Part shown: in pieces, positions 36,193-44,856 of the stretch | Position numbering within the stretch: the first letter of the stretch is position 1 | Layout of the letters: the number at the start of each line of letters is the position of its first letter | Assembly: GCF_019844075.1 (NCBI RefSeq) | Contig: NZ_CP081964.1 | Location: 2,418,001 to 2,482,000, forward strand | Reading direction: 5' to 3' | Source: Curtobacterium sp. TC1 | GTDB taxonomy: Bacteria; Actinomycetota; Actinomycetes; Actinomycetales; Microbacteriaceae | Length of the DNA stretch: 64,000 nucleotides | Position numbers and translations under genes: made by a program | The notes under the pieces: model-generated | Seen by the model: only the letters and a program-made list of their open reading frames with translations | Database searches by the model: none | Told to the model about the DNA's origin: nothing

Positions 36193-38007
36193 ATGTGCGG
36201 CATCATCGCGGCCCGCGTGTCTGACGACGCGACGCCCTACCTGCTCGACGGACTCGAGCGACTCGAGTACCGCGGCTACGACTCCGCCGGCATCGCCGTC
36301 CGGACCGCCACCGGGAGCACCGAGACGATCCGTTCGGTGTCCCGCGTCGGCGACCTGCGCACGCTCGTCGCCGCCCGGTCCGGCGACGCCCTGACCGGTG
36401 TCGGCATCGGCCACACCCGCTGGGCGACGCACGGCGCCGTGCGCGAGGCGAACGCCCACCCGCACGCCGACTGCTCGCGCCGGATCAGCATCGTGCACAA
36501 CGGCATCATCGAGAACGCCGACCGCCTGCGCGACATGCTCACGGCGCAGGGGCACCGGTTCCGTTCCGAGGTGGACTCCGAGGTCATCGCGCACCTCGTC
36601 GAGCGCGCCCTCGCCGTCGACCCGGACCTGATGCTCGCCGTGCAGATCGCGACCGCGCAGCTCGAGGGGTCGTGGGCGATCGTCGTCCTCGACGCCCGCG
36701 ACGGCCGGATGGTCGCGGCGGCAGACCGTTCCCCGCTCGTCGTCGCCCGGTCTGCCCGCGGCGACTTCGTGGCGAGCGACATCGGTGCGATCGCCGAGTG
36801 GTGCGAGACCTTCGTGGCGCTCCGCGACGGTGACGTCGTCGAGCTCGGCGAGGCCTGGACCTGGTCGTCGAACGGGATCACGGTGCCCGTGCCGTTCCCC
36901 ACCCCGTCGCCGTTCGCCGCCACGGCGCTGGACCTCGGCGACCACCCGGACCACATGGCGAAGGAGATCGGCGAGCAGGCCGACGTCGTCAGCACGATCC
37001 TGGACCGCATCGCCCGGCGCACCGCGGACGGCAGCATGTGGGTCGGCCTCGGGCTGCCCGCCTTCGAACGCCTGGCGATCGTCGCCTGCGGGACCTCGCT
37101 CAACGCCGGCCAGGTGATCGCCACCGCCCTGCGCGGCATCGGCGGCGTCCCGACCGACATCGTCGTCGCCAGCGAAGCCGACCAGGCCGTCCTCGGCCCG
37201 GAGACCCTGGTCGTCGCGATCAGCCAGTCCGGCGAGACCGCCGACGTCCTCCGTGCGCTCGACCGGTTCGAGGACCGCCACCCGGTGCTCGCGTTGACGA
37301 ACAACGTGCACTCCTCGCTGGCCCGTCGCGCCGACGCCGTGCTCGACTGCCACGCCGGCCCGGAGATCGGCGTCGCCGCGACGAAGACGTTCACCGCGCA
37401 GGTCGTCGTCGGTGTCGCCGCGGTGATCTCCGCGCTCGTCGCGTCCGGCCGCATCGAGGTCGCACGCGCCCACGCGCTCGTCGACGAACTGCTCGACCTG
37501 CCGGCACGCATCGAGCACGCCACGCAGGTGTCCGCCGACCGGATGCCGCTCCTGGTGTCGAGCGTGAAGGAGGCGACCGGCTTCCTGTTCCTCGGCCGCG
37601 GTGCCGGCCTGCCGTACGCCGCCGAGGGCGCGCTCAAGCTCAAGGAGCTCAGCTACCGCTGGGCCGAGGCGTACCCCGCCGGGGAACTGAAGCACGGGCC
37701 GCTCGCGCTCGTCGACGACGGCACGCCAGTCGTCGTGGTCGACCACGGCGAGCCGAAGATCCAGTCCGCGATCGCCGAGGTCCGTGCCCGCGGCGGCTTC
37801 GTCATCACCATCGGCGGCGAGGGGTCGGACATCCCGGCGCTCGGCAGCCGCGGCACCGGCGGACTCGCCTGGGGCGCCATGGCCGCGCCGTGGGGCCCGC
37901 TCGAGGCCGTCGTGCCGTTGCAGATGCTCGCCCGCGAACTCGCGCTGCAGCTCGGCTGCGACGTCGACAAGCCGCGCAACCTGGCGAAGTCGGTGACGGT
38001 CGAGTGA
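36193..38007 (+). CDS. glmS: Glutamine-fructose-6-phosphate aminotransferase
   Basis: The 604-residue enzyme makes glucosamine 6-phosphate for peptidoglycan. The N-terminal glutaminase domain starts MCGIIAARV with catalytic C2 and carries YRGYDSAGIAV, HTRWATHGAV and HNGIIEN. Two SIS isomerase domains follow (ACGTSLNAG; AISQSGETADVLRAL; GRGAGLPYAAEGALKLKELSYRWAEAYPAGELKHGPLAL), with the closing DKPRNLAKSVTVE tail that is strictly conserved. ATG 36193 is required by C2. A short membrane-protein frame starts in its stop codon. Confidence 0.96.
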   Translation: MCGIIAARVSDDATPYLLDGLERLEYRGYDSAGIAVRTATGSTETIRSVSRVGDLRTLVAARSGDALTGVGIGHTRWATHGAVREANAHPHADCSRRISIVHNGIIENADRLRDMLTAQGHRFRSEVDSEVIAHLVERALAVDPDLMLAVQIATAQLEGSWAIVVLDARDGRMVAAADRSPLVVARSARGDFVASDIGAIAEWCETFVALRDGDVVELGEAWTWSSNGITVPVPFPTPSPFAATALDLGDHPDHMAKEIGEQADVVSTILDRIARRTADGSMWVGLGLPAFERLAIVACGTSLNAGQVIATALRGIGGVPTDIVVASEADQAVLGPETLVVAISQSGETADVLRALDRFEDRHPVLALTNNVHSSLARRADAVLDCHAGPEIGVAATKTFTAQVVVGVAAVISALVASGRIEVARAHALVDELLDLPARIEHATQVSADRMPLLVSSVKEATGFLFLGRGAGLPYAAEGALKLKELSYRWAEAYPAGELKHGPLALVDDGTPVVVVDHGEPKIQSAIAEVRARGGFVITIGGEGSDIPALGSRGTGGLAWGAMAAPWGPLEAVVPLQMLARELALQLGCDVDKPRNLAKSVTVE

Positions 38008-38120
38008 TGCGCGGTCGGATGAACCACCTGACGACGTTCCTGGTCGTGCTCACCGCGTTCGCGATCGCCATGACGACGGTGCTCGTCGTCGTGGTGGCGG
38101 GGCCGAGCGTCCTGGGCTGA
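38007..38120 (+). CDS. Hypothetical 37-residue membrane peptide coupled to glmS
   Basis: The frame starts in the glmS stop (TGATG) and encodes a basic N-terminus (RGRMNH) and one strong membrane helix (FLVVLTAFAIAMTTVLVVVVAG). The overlap and coherent topology (positive-inside start, then helix) make translation plausible. No homologue is recognised and the length gives little statistical support. Confidence 0.42.
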   Translation: MRGRMNHLTTFLVVLTAFAIAMTTVLVVVVAGPSVLG

Positions 38121-38165
38121 CCCCGGCGTGCGGGGCGGGCGCGCGCGGGGGCCGGGCGCCGACTC

Positions 38166-38209
38166 GGAACGACGTCCTCGATGTCGTACGACGTCGAGGG
38201 TGTCGTTCC
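38166..38209. repeat. Imperfect palindrome, repeat family C
   Basis: GGAACGACGTCCTCGATGTCGT (38166-38187; key ends GGAACGAC) pairs with 38188-38209 with three mismatches. It shares the GGAACGAC...GTCGTTCC ends with the element at 31042-31083. It lies between the glmS unit and the M50 peptidase gene and may terminate the former. Confidence 0.65.
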
Positions 38210-38269
38210 ACATCGTCCTCGCCGCCGGGTCTCGGGCAGTTCGCGGGACACGGCTGCGATGCTGGTCCC

Positions 38270-38983
38270 TTGACCACCGCAGCCCCGCCCCTCGTGTTCG
38301 TCGCGCTCGTCGTCGGCGCGCTCCTGCCGTTCCTGCCGCTCGTCGGACGCGTCGCCCGGATCGCCGCGACCATCGCCCACGAGGTCGGGCACTGCATCGT
38401 CGTCGTCCCGTTCGGCGGCCGCATCCAGCGCATCGACCTGCACCCGGACGGCTCCGGTGAGGCCTGGGTCCAGCTCGGCCGGGTCCCCGGCGGCATCCGC
38501 TGGCTCGTCCGGATCCTCAACCTCTACGCCGGGTACAGCGCGCCGCTCTGGGCCGGGGTGCTCCTGGTGACCGGGGTGCTGCACGGCTCGCGGTGGCTGC
38601 CCGTCGCGGTCCTCGGTGTGATCGGGCTCGTGGCGCTGGTGTTCGTACGGAACTGGTTCGGGCTGCTCGTCGTGCTCGGCTTCGACGTCCTGGCACTGTG
38701 GGTGGCACTACGTCCGTCCGAGACCACGGTGCTCGTGGTCGCCGCCGTCGGGGCGTTCTTCGTCGTCGACGGACTGCGGTCGGTCGTGCAGGTCGCACGG
38801 TGGCTGCTCACCGGCGCCCGCGTGCAGACGGACTTCCACATCGCCGCGGCCGAGATGCGCGTGCCGGCCGGGGTCTGGTTCGTGCTGTTCGTGCTGGTGA
38901 ACGGCCTTGCGGTGTGGCTCGCACGGGTCCCACTGCTCGAGGTCTGGGACACCGTGGTCGCGGGCGTGCGCGCACTCTTCTGA
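38270..38983 (+). CDS. M50B-family membrane metallopeptidase-like protein
   Basis: The protein has about 237 residues and six to seven membrane helices. The zinc motif HEVGH (37-41) is embedded in RIAATIAHEVGHCIVVVPFGGRI, with a following GSGEAW segment, as in actinobacterial Peptidase_M50B proteins. A second metal ligand (usually an acidic residue in a later helix) may be the Asp in LGFDVLALW, which is inference. A TTG start with no ribosome site is proposed; a -10-like GCGATGCT lies just before it, suggesting a leaderless mRNA. The substrate is unknown. Confidence 0.75.
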   Translation: MTTAAPPLVFVALVVGALLPFLPLVGRVARIAATIAHEVGHCIVVVPFGGRIQRIDLHPDGSGEAWVQLGRVPGGIRWLVRILNLYAGYSAPLWAGVLLVTGVLHGSRWLPVAVLGVIGLVALVFVRNWFGLLVVLGFDVLALWVALRPSETTVLVVAAVGAFFVVDGLRSVVQVARWLLTGARVQTDFHIAAAEMRVPAGVWFVLFVLVNGLAVWLARVPLLEVWDTVVAGVRALF

Positions 38984-39008
38984 CCGCTCGCGCATCGTGC
39001 TCGCACCA

Positions 39009-39046
39009 GGTCCACGACGATCCACACGGTGATCGACTCGTGGACC
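39009..39046. repeat. Repeat family B (copy 3), single element
   Basis: GGTCCACGA (39009-39017) and TCGTGGACC (39038-39046) form the stem; nearby outer bases (GCTCGCACC and GGGTGCGCA) extend it imperfectly. GATCGACTCGTGG is shared with copy 1a at 2219-2231. It lies between the M50 gene and the second MetY-like gene. Confidence 0.55.
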
Positions 39047-39175
39047 GTCGAGAAGCGGGTGCGCAGCCCCGCCGCGGCCCACCGCACCCTGGTCCCGCGT
39101 AACGGAACGCCGCAATCGCCTGTCCGCAGGGCGAAGGCTGCGAGGCTACCGCCAGACGACTCCCGGAGGTGTCCC

Positions 39176-40573
39176 ATGGCGAACGACGATCACGGTTTCT
39201 CGACCGAGCAGGTGCACGGCGGCTTCGTGCCCGATGCCGGGCACGGCGCACGGATCCCGGCCATCCACATGTCCTCCGGCTTCCTCTTCGACGACTTCGA
39301 CCAGGCGCGCGACCGCTTCGCCGGCACCGAGGACGGGTACACCTACACCCGCCTCGGCAACCCGACGAACGCCGACGTCGAGCGCCGTGTCGCCCTGCTC
39401 GAGCGGGGCGTCGAGGCGATCCTCGTCAGCAGCGGGCAGGCGGCAGCCACCATCGCGTTCCTCGGGCTCCTGCAGGCGGGCGACCACGTCGTCGCCGCCC
39501 GCAGCATCTACGAGGGCACCAAGGGGCTCCTCGTGCAGAACCTCGGCCGCCTCGGCATCGAGGTCGACTTCGTCGCCGACCAGCGCGACCTCGACGAGTG
39601 GGCGCGCCTGGTCCGCCCGAACACGAAGGCGTTCTTCGCCGAGACGATCCCGAACCCGAAGAACGACGTCCTCGACATCACCGGCGTCGCCGACACCGCC
39701 CACCGTGCCGGGGTCCCCTTGATCGTCGACAACACTCTGGCGACGCCGTACCTGGTCCGGCCGGTCGAGCACGGCGCCGACATCGTCATCCACTCGGCGT
39801 CGAAGTTCCTGTCCGGTCACGGCGCCGGCCTCGGCGGCGTGGTCGTCGACGGCGGCACGTTCGACTGGTCCGCCTCCCCCGAGCGCTGGCAGCACCTCAC
39901 CAGCCCGGAGCGGTCGCTCGGCGGCGAGAGCTACGTCGAGCGCTACGGCAACCGCGCGTTCGTCGTCTTCGCGCGCGACGTCGTCGCCTCGCGCATCGGC
40001 CCCACCCCGTCGCCGTTCAACGCGTTCCTGATCCGCCAGGGCATCGAGACGCTGAGCCTGCGCGTGGAACGCCACAGCGCGAACGCGCTGGCGGTGGCGC
40101 AGTGGTTGGAAGCACAGCCGGAGGTGACGAGCGTCGACCACGCGGGTCTGGCCTCCAGTCCGTTCCACGACCTCGCCCAGCGCTACCTGCCGCGCGGTGC
40201 CGGCTCCGTCTTCGCCTTCACGCTGGCGGGCGGCGAAGCCGCCGCGCACACCTTCATCGACAGCGTCCAGCTGTTCAGCCGGATGACCCACCTGGGTGAC
40301 GTCCGCTCGCTGATCCTGCACCCCGCGACGACGACGCACGCCGGCAAGACCGCCGCGGAGCGCGCCGACCAGGGCATCGACGACGGCCTGATCCGACTGT
40401 CGGTCGGCATCGAGGACGTCGCGGACCTGCTCCGCGACCTGGAACGCGGGTTCGCCGCGTTGCGTTCTGCAGACGGCAGCGTTGGCCTGGAGGCCCGTGG
40501 CGCGTCCGACGCGGAGCGCGCGTCCCTGGAACACGCGGTCCCGGGCACGCACGTGATCTCCGAGGAGCTCTAG
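39176..40573 (+). CDS. Second O-acetylhomoserine sulfhydrylase-like PLP enzyme
   Basis: The protein has 465 residues and belongs to the Cys/Met metabolism PLP family, with SSGQAAATIAF, VDNTLATPYLVRP, K210 in HSASKFLSGHGAGLGG and GDVRSLILHPATTTHAGKT. It is clearly a diverged paralogue of the MetY at 823. GGAGGTG 6 bp before the ATG is the strongest ribosome site in this region. A tail of about 25 residues after AALRSADG has no counterpart in the first enzyme, and part of it is encoded by a family A half-repeat (near 40492). A flavin monooxygenase gene follows 3 bp downstream, which suggests sulfur scavenging from organic compounds. The substrate is unproven. Confidence 0.85.
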   Translation: MANDDHGFSTEQVHGGFVPDAGHGARIPAIHMSSGFLFDDFDQARDRFAGTEDGYTYTRLGNPTNADVERRVALLERGVEAILVSSGQAAATIAFLGLLQAGDHVVAARSIYEGTKGLLVQNLGRLGIEVDFVADQRDLDEWARLVRPNTKAFFAETIPNPKNDVLDITGVADTAHRAGVPLIVDNTLATPYLVRPVEHGADIVIHSASKFLSGHGAGLGGVVVDGGTFDWSASPERWQHLTSPERSLGGESYVERYGNRAFVVFARDVVASRIGPTPSPFNAFLIRQGIETLSLRVERHSANALAVAQWLEAQPEVTSVDHAGLASSPFHDLAQRYLPRGAGSVFAFTLAGGEAAAHTFIDSVQLFSRMTHLGDVRSLILHPATTTHAGKTAAERADQGIDDGLIRLSVGIEDVADLLRDLERGFAALRSADGSVGLEARGASDAERASLEHAVPGTHVISEEL

Positions 40574-40576
40574 ACG

Positions 40577-41884
40577 ATGGCACGACCGCAGCACTTCGGC
40601 TACTTCTTCTCGCGCGGGTTCGGCCCGCAGGCCTGGGGGCGCTCGGACTGGGACTGGGGCCACGACTGGACCAAGCCCGACCTGTACCAGCAGTCCGTCC
40701 GCACGCTCGAGCAGGCCGGCATGGACCTGGTCATCGCCGAGGACGCCATCTCCCTCGGCAACCCGTCGACGCTCGACCTGCGCATCCGCCAGGCGTACGG
40801 CGGCCCGAAGCACGACCCGCTGCTGCTCGCGCCGTACCTGTTCGCGGCGACCTCGCACATCGGCATCGCGCCGACCGTCAACGCCGGGTTCACACCGCCG
40901 TACCTGGCTGCACGACAGTTCGCCACACTGGCGCACCTGTCGTCGGAGCGGCTCGGCATCAACGTCGTGACCGACGTCGGCAGTGCTCGGCACGCCGGGC
41001 TGCCGCCGCTGCCGCACGACCAGGCGTACGACCGTGCCGAGGAGTGGCTCACCCTGCTCCGCCGGCTCTGGCACTCGTGGGGGGCGTCCGCGTACGTCGG
41101 GGATCCGTCGGACTGGCACTTCGCCGACGGCGACGAACTCGACGCGTTCCACCACGAAGGCGCGTACTTCACCGCCGACGGCCCGCTCAACGCGCTGCCG
41201 CTCGACTCCGACCCGGTGGTCGTGTCCCCCGGCGGCTCCGGTCGTGGCCTCGCGTTCGCCGGCACTCACTCCGACGTGCAGCTCGCGCTCGCACCGCTGT
41301 CCGCCGCCGCAGTGTCGGACTACCGCGATCGCGTGATCAGCGCAGCGCAGGCCGCCGGACGCACCGCCGCCGACCTGCGCATCCTGTTCGTCCTCAAGCC
41401 CGAGATCGTCTCGTCGCCTGACGAAGCCGACCGCATCGTCGAGGCGTCCCGGCACCCGTCCGACGACGACCTGCGGACCGCTGCCATCGCGTGGTCGAGC
41501 GACTCCGAGACCGACCTGCTCGCGCTCGACCTCGACGCGCCCGTGCCGGACCGTACCTTCGGCGACCACGTGTCCGCCGGCACGATCCGCGGACTGCTCG
41601 GCGACACCCCCGACGCTCCCCTGCGAACGCTCCTGGAGCGCAAGGCCCGCAAGGGGCGAGTGTCCTCGCGCGAGGGCTTCGTGGGCACCGCCGACGAGTT
41701 CGCGGACTTCATCGAAGAGCTCGGGTCGGACGCCGACAACGACGGCATCATCTTCTCGGGCGACCTGCACCCGGCGCAGATCCACCGGATGTTCGGAGAC
41801 CTGGTGCCGGTGCTCAGGCGCCGTGGGCTCCTGCGGCGGGAGTACGGCGCCGGGGGCATCCGGGCGAACCTCTTCGACTTCTAG
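40577..41884 (+). CDS. LLM-class flavin-dependent monooxygenase (NtaA/SnaA/DszA family)
   Basis: The 435-residue TIM-barrel enzyme shows the family segments LEQAGMDLVIAEDAIS, TSHIGIAPTVNAGFTPPYLAARQFATLAHLSSERLGINVVTDVGS, AYDRAEEWLTLLRRLW and VVSPGGSGRGLAFAGTHSDVQLAL. Members use FMNH2 from a separate reductase to oxidise C-S or C-N bonds in small organics. It follows the MetY-like gene by 3 bp, so an operon that frees sulfur and feeds it into homocysteine-type products is plausible. No reductase gene is adjacent; the Old Yellow Enzyme is far away. Confidence 0.87.
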   Translation: MARPQHFGYFFSRGFGPQAWGRSDWDWGHDWTKPDLYQQSVRTLEQAGMDLVIAEDAISLGNPSTLDLRIRQAYGGPKHDPLLLAPYLFAATSHIGIAPTVNAGFTPPYLAARQFATLAHLSSERLGINVVTDVGSARHAGLPPLPHDQAYDRAEEWLTLLRRLWHSWGASAYVGDPSDWHFADGDELDAFHHEGAYFTADGPLNALPLDSDPVVVSPGGSGRGLAFAGTHSDVQLALAPLSAAAVSDYRDRVISAAQAAGRTAADLRILFVLKPEIVSSPDEADRIVEASRHPSDDDLRTAAIAWSSDSETDLLALDLDAPVPDRTFGDHVSAGTIRGLLGDTPDAPLRTLLERKARKGRVSSREGFVGTADEFADFIEELGSDADNDGIIFSGDLHPAQIHRMFGDLVPVLRRRGLLRREYGAGGIRANLFDF

Positions 41885-41904
41885 AGGCGCAGGCCCCGGT
41901 CGGG

Positions 41905-42741
41905 CTACTTCTTCTTCTTCTTCTTCGGCTTCTTCTTGCCGTCGACCTTGTCGGAGTTCTTCTTGTCGGACTTCTTCTTGTCCGACTTCTTCTTGTTCGA
42001 CTGCTTCTTGCCGTCGTTCTTCTTCTCGGACGGCTTCTTCTGGTCCTTCTTCTGCTTCTTGTCGTCGTCCTGCTGCTGCTGCTGCTCCGGCTGCACCCGG
42101 GCCGAGGGCAACGGCAGGACCGGCGCCTGCTCCGGCGACTCGACCCCGTCGATCGGCTCGACGACCACGGCGGACCCCGTGTCGAGCTCGACGTCGACCG
42201 CGTGCTCCTCGAGCACCGGCGCGAGCGCGTCGGTCACCCGCTCCACGGTGAGCACCGCGTCGTCCTCGGCGAGCCGCAGCAGCGCCTGTGCGGTACGGAC
42301 CCGCGTCGTCGTCTTCCGGGCGAGCACGTCGGCTCGGGCCCCTTCGAGGAACGTGCGGAGGGTGCGCTCGACGACCGAGCGGCCGCGCGGTGCAGCGCGG
42401 TCGAGGCGGTCCAGCTCGCCGGCCACTCCGGCGACGTCGTCGGCCACGTGCTCGTGCCGCACCGACTCGATCAGGGCGGCGATCGCGGCGGCACCCCGCT
42501 CGACGGCGGCCGAACGCTGGTCGAGCACGACGAGCATCTCGACGACCGACCCGTACGTCACGGTCTCGAGGCGGACCGGTTCGGCACCCCGCCCACGGAC
42601 GACCAGGCGGGCGTCGGGCGTCGGCAGCCAGGCGGCGAGGGCCGCGACCGTGGCGACGGACCCGACGATCCGCTCGTAGTCGGCGAGCACCACTCGCTCC
42701 TGCTCGCGCAGACGGACTCGGATCGCGATCTCCTGCACCAC
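41905..42741 (-). CDS. Unrecognised protein with a lysine-rich C-terminal tail
   Basis: I do not recognise a family. The 278-residue product has a folded-looking first part (1-190) with mixed helices and strands (VVQEIAIRVRLREQERVVLADYERIVGS; SVVEMLVVLDQRSAAVERGAAAIAALIES, split), no membrane helix and few cysteines. From residue 219 a Q5-D3 run leads into a tail in which 28 of the last 51 residues are lysine, broken by Ser, Asp and Asn, ending in six lysines. GGAAGG stands 8 bp before GTG 42741, fixing the start. Such a tail may bind nucleic acid or polyphosphate; this is inference. tmRNA lies 156 bp upstream on the same strand. Confidence 0.7.
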   Translation of the reverse strand: MVQEIAIRVRLREQERVVLADYERIVGSVATVAALAAWLPTPDARLVVRGRGAEPVRLETVTYGSVVEMLVVLDQRSAAVERGAAAIAALIESVRHEHVADDVAGVAGELDRLDRAAPRGRSVVERTLRTFLEGARADVLARKTTTRVRTAQALLRLAEDDAVLTVERVTDALAPVLEEHAVDVELDTGSAVVVEPIDGVESPEQAPVLPLPSARVQPEQQQQQDDDKKQKKDQKKPSEKKNDGKKQSNKKKSDKKKSDKKNSDKVDGKKKPKKKKKK

Positions 42742-42897
42742 GTGGGGGCCTTCCGTTCGGGGTCGACGCGGGCGTGTCCCTGCGCCTGCACCGGATCGTA
42801 GTCCCGCGAAGTGGCCGAACAGCGAACGCCCCGGCATCGTCCAGGGACGGTGACGGGGCGTTCGGTCAACGGTGACAGCGGCTCGACGACCGGCGAA

Positions 42898-43274
42898 TGG
42901 TGGAGATGGGGGGAATCGAACCCCCGTCCATCGCTGCAATTCGACGTCTTCTACGGGCGTATCCGGATAGTTCGTTCTGCTCGGCCCCGTCCTTTGCTAC
43001 CGGCTTCTAGGACGACGGGCCCAGTCTCAGTGCAAGTCCCGCACGGCCCTGAGGCGCAACCGTGCAGCAAGTCCTCTGGATGACGCCGGGATCAGGTTAG
43101 GGGACGGTCACCTGGCCGACGGACTTCATGTGCTGGGCTGCTTACGCAGCGAGAGCGAAGTCAGTGCGCTTGGAATTGGCACTTGTTGTTTTCCACGGAT
43201 CGTTCACGAGATAACCGTGGGTCCTCGGCCCGCTTCCCGTCGGCACACAGGCAATGTCGAAACCGATCATCCCC
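42898..43274 (-). ncRNA. ssrA: Transfer-messenger RNA (tmRNA)
   Basis: The minus strand starts GGGGATGATCGGTTTCGACA and ends with a T-arm-like GGTTCGATTCCCCCCATC and an encoded CCA (42900-42898), the tRNA-like ends of tmRNA. The tag frame at 43180-43142 reads ANSKRTDFALAA and ends with TAA, matching the usual ALAA ending for ClpXP recognition. The length of about 377 bases is normal. smpB lies 101 bp upstream. It rescues ribosomes stalled on broken mRNA. Confidence 0.95.
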
Positions 43275-43375
43275 ATGCGGGCCGGACGTGCGAGCCGCTG
43301 TCACGCTGTTGAGTTGTGTTGCCACTGCTCCGATCGGAGCAGTCCCCCAGTCTAGCTGACCGAGGTGCGAGGCCG

Positions 43376-43852
43376 CTACTCGCCGACGCGGTTCTTCGTG
43401 CGCATGGCCCGCTCGGCCTCACGCTTGTCGGTCTTCTCCCGCAGCGCCTGACGCTTGTCGAACTCGCGCTTGCCCTTCGCGACGGCGATCTCGATCTTCG
43501 CTCGGCCGTCGTGGAAGTAGATCTGCAACGGCACCAGCGTGTAGCCACCCTGTGCGGTCTTGTGCGAGATCTTCACGATCTGCTGCTTGTGGAGGAGCAG
43601 CTTGCGCTTGCGCCGAGGTGCGTGGTTGTTCCAGGTGCCCTCGGTGTACTCGGGGATGTGCACGGCATCGATCCAGGCTTCCCCGCGGTCGATGTAGGCG
43701 TAGCCGTCGACCAACGAGGCACGACCCATGCGCAGGGACTTCACCTCGGTGCCGGACAGGACCATGCCGGCCTCGTACGTGTCCTCGATGAGGTAGTCGT
43801 GTCGGGCGCGACGGTTCGTCGCGACGATCTTCTCACCGCGTTCCTTCGCCAT
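43376..43852 (-). CDS. smpB: SsrA-binding protein SmpB
   Basis: This 158-residue RNA-binding OB-fold protein has [65 protein letters not shown] (both split in reading) and a basic C-tail [25 protein letters not shown] that enters the decoding centre. GAGAGGAG before the ATG (43852) fixes the start; the frame open to 43876 adds no conserved residues. It partners with the adjacent tmRNA in trans-translation. Confidence 0.96.
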   Translation of the reverse strand: MAKERGEKIVATNRRARHDYLIEDTYEAGMVLSGTEVKSLRMGRASLVDGYAYIDRGEAWIDAVHIPEYTEGTWNNHAPRRKRKLLLHKQQIVKISHKTAQGGYTLVPLQIYFHDGRAKIEIAVAKGKREFDKRQALREKTDKREAERAMRTKNRVGE

Positions 43853-43941
43853 GACGACTCCTCTCGTACCGGGCACTGCACTGCGCAGCCCTACAGACTA
43901 CCCAACAGCGAACGTCCCACGCACCTTCCCGGCGCGCCGGA

Positions 43942-44856
43942 TCAGACCTTGAGGTAGCGGCGGATGGCGATCGACGCCGACACCGCGGCGAGCAGCACCC
44001 CGATGACGATCACCGCCGGCACCACGATCGCCGCGTCACCCATGCCGATGAACGCCGTGCCGGTGAACCGCTCGGCCAGGAAGTTCCGGACGAAGAACCA
44101 CACCACTGCGGTGATGGCACCACCAGCGAGGACGGCTCCGATGGCGGCGGCGATCACGCCCTCGAGCACGAACGGCGTCTGGATGAACCGGTTCGACGCA
44201 CCGACGAGTCGCATGATGCCGAGCTCTCGCCTGCGACTGAACGCGGACAACCGGATCGTGGTCGCGATGAGGAGCACGGCGGCGACGAGCATGAGCGCCG
44301 CGATGCCGATCGCCGTGTACGACGACGCGTTCAGCAGGTTGAAGATCGGTTGCAGGTAGCCGCGTTGGTCGACGACGCTCTGCACACCGGCGACCTTCGA
44401 CAGGCTCTCGACGAGGACGTCGGCCTGCGACGGGTTCTTCAGGTTCACCCAGAAGGTCTCGTTGAGGTACTCGGGCTTGACGAACTCCGTCGCCGCGGAG
44501 TCCTTGAACTGCTCCTTGAAGCGGGTGAACGCCTGGTCCTGGTCCTCGTAGTACGTCTTCTCGATGTACGGCTTGAGGGTCGACGAGTCGAGCTGGGCCT
44601 GGACCTGCTTCCGCTGGTCCTCGGTCGCCTTCGCGCCCGTGCAGTTGCCGGTGGTGTCGGTGTCGGTGCACAGGTAGACAGCGACCTGGGCCCGGTCGTA
44701 CCAGTACCCCTTCATCTGGTTGATCTGCATCTGCAGCAGGATCGCCGTGCCCACGAAGGTGAGCGAGATGAAGGTCACGAGGACGACGGAGACGACCATC
44801 GACGCGTTGCGCCGCAGGCCCGAGCCGACCTCGGACATGACGAGTCCGAGCCTCAT
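43942..44856 (-). CDS. ftsX: Cell-division membrane protein FtsX
   Basis: This 304-residue protein has one helix at about 20-43 ([23 protein letters not shown]), an outside domain (about 45-175) with cysteines in [12 protein letters not shown], and three further helices near the end ([66 protein letters not shown]). [28 protein letters not shown] is the conserved cytoplasmic segment contacting FtsE. Its start overlaps ftsE's stop (ATGA). FtsEX signals to cell-wall hydrolases at the division site. Confidence 0.95.
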   Translation of the reverse strand: MRLGLVMSEVGSGLRRNASMVVSVVLVTFISLTFVGTAILLQMQINQMKGYWYDRAQVAVYLCTDTDTTGNCTGAKATEDQRKQVQAQLDSSTLKPYIEKTYYEDQDQAFTRFKEQFKDSAATEFVKPEYLNETFWVNLKNPSQADVLVESLSKVAGVQSVVDQRGYLQPIFNLLNASSYTAIGIAALMLVAAVLLIATTIRLSAFSRRRELGIMRLVGASNRFIQTPFVLEGVIAAAIGAVLAGGAITAVVWFFVRNFLAERFTGTAFIGMGDAAIVVPAVIVIGVLLAAVSASIAIRRYLKV

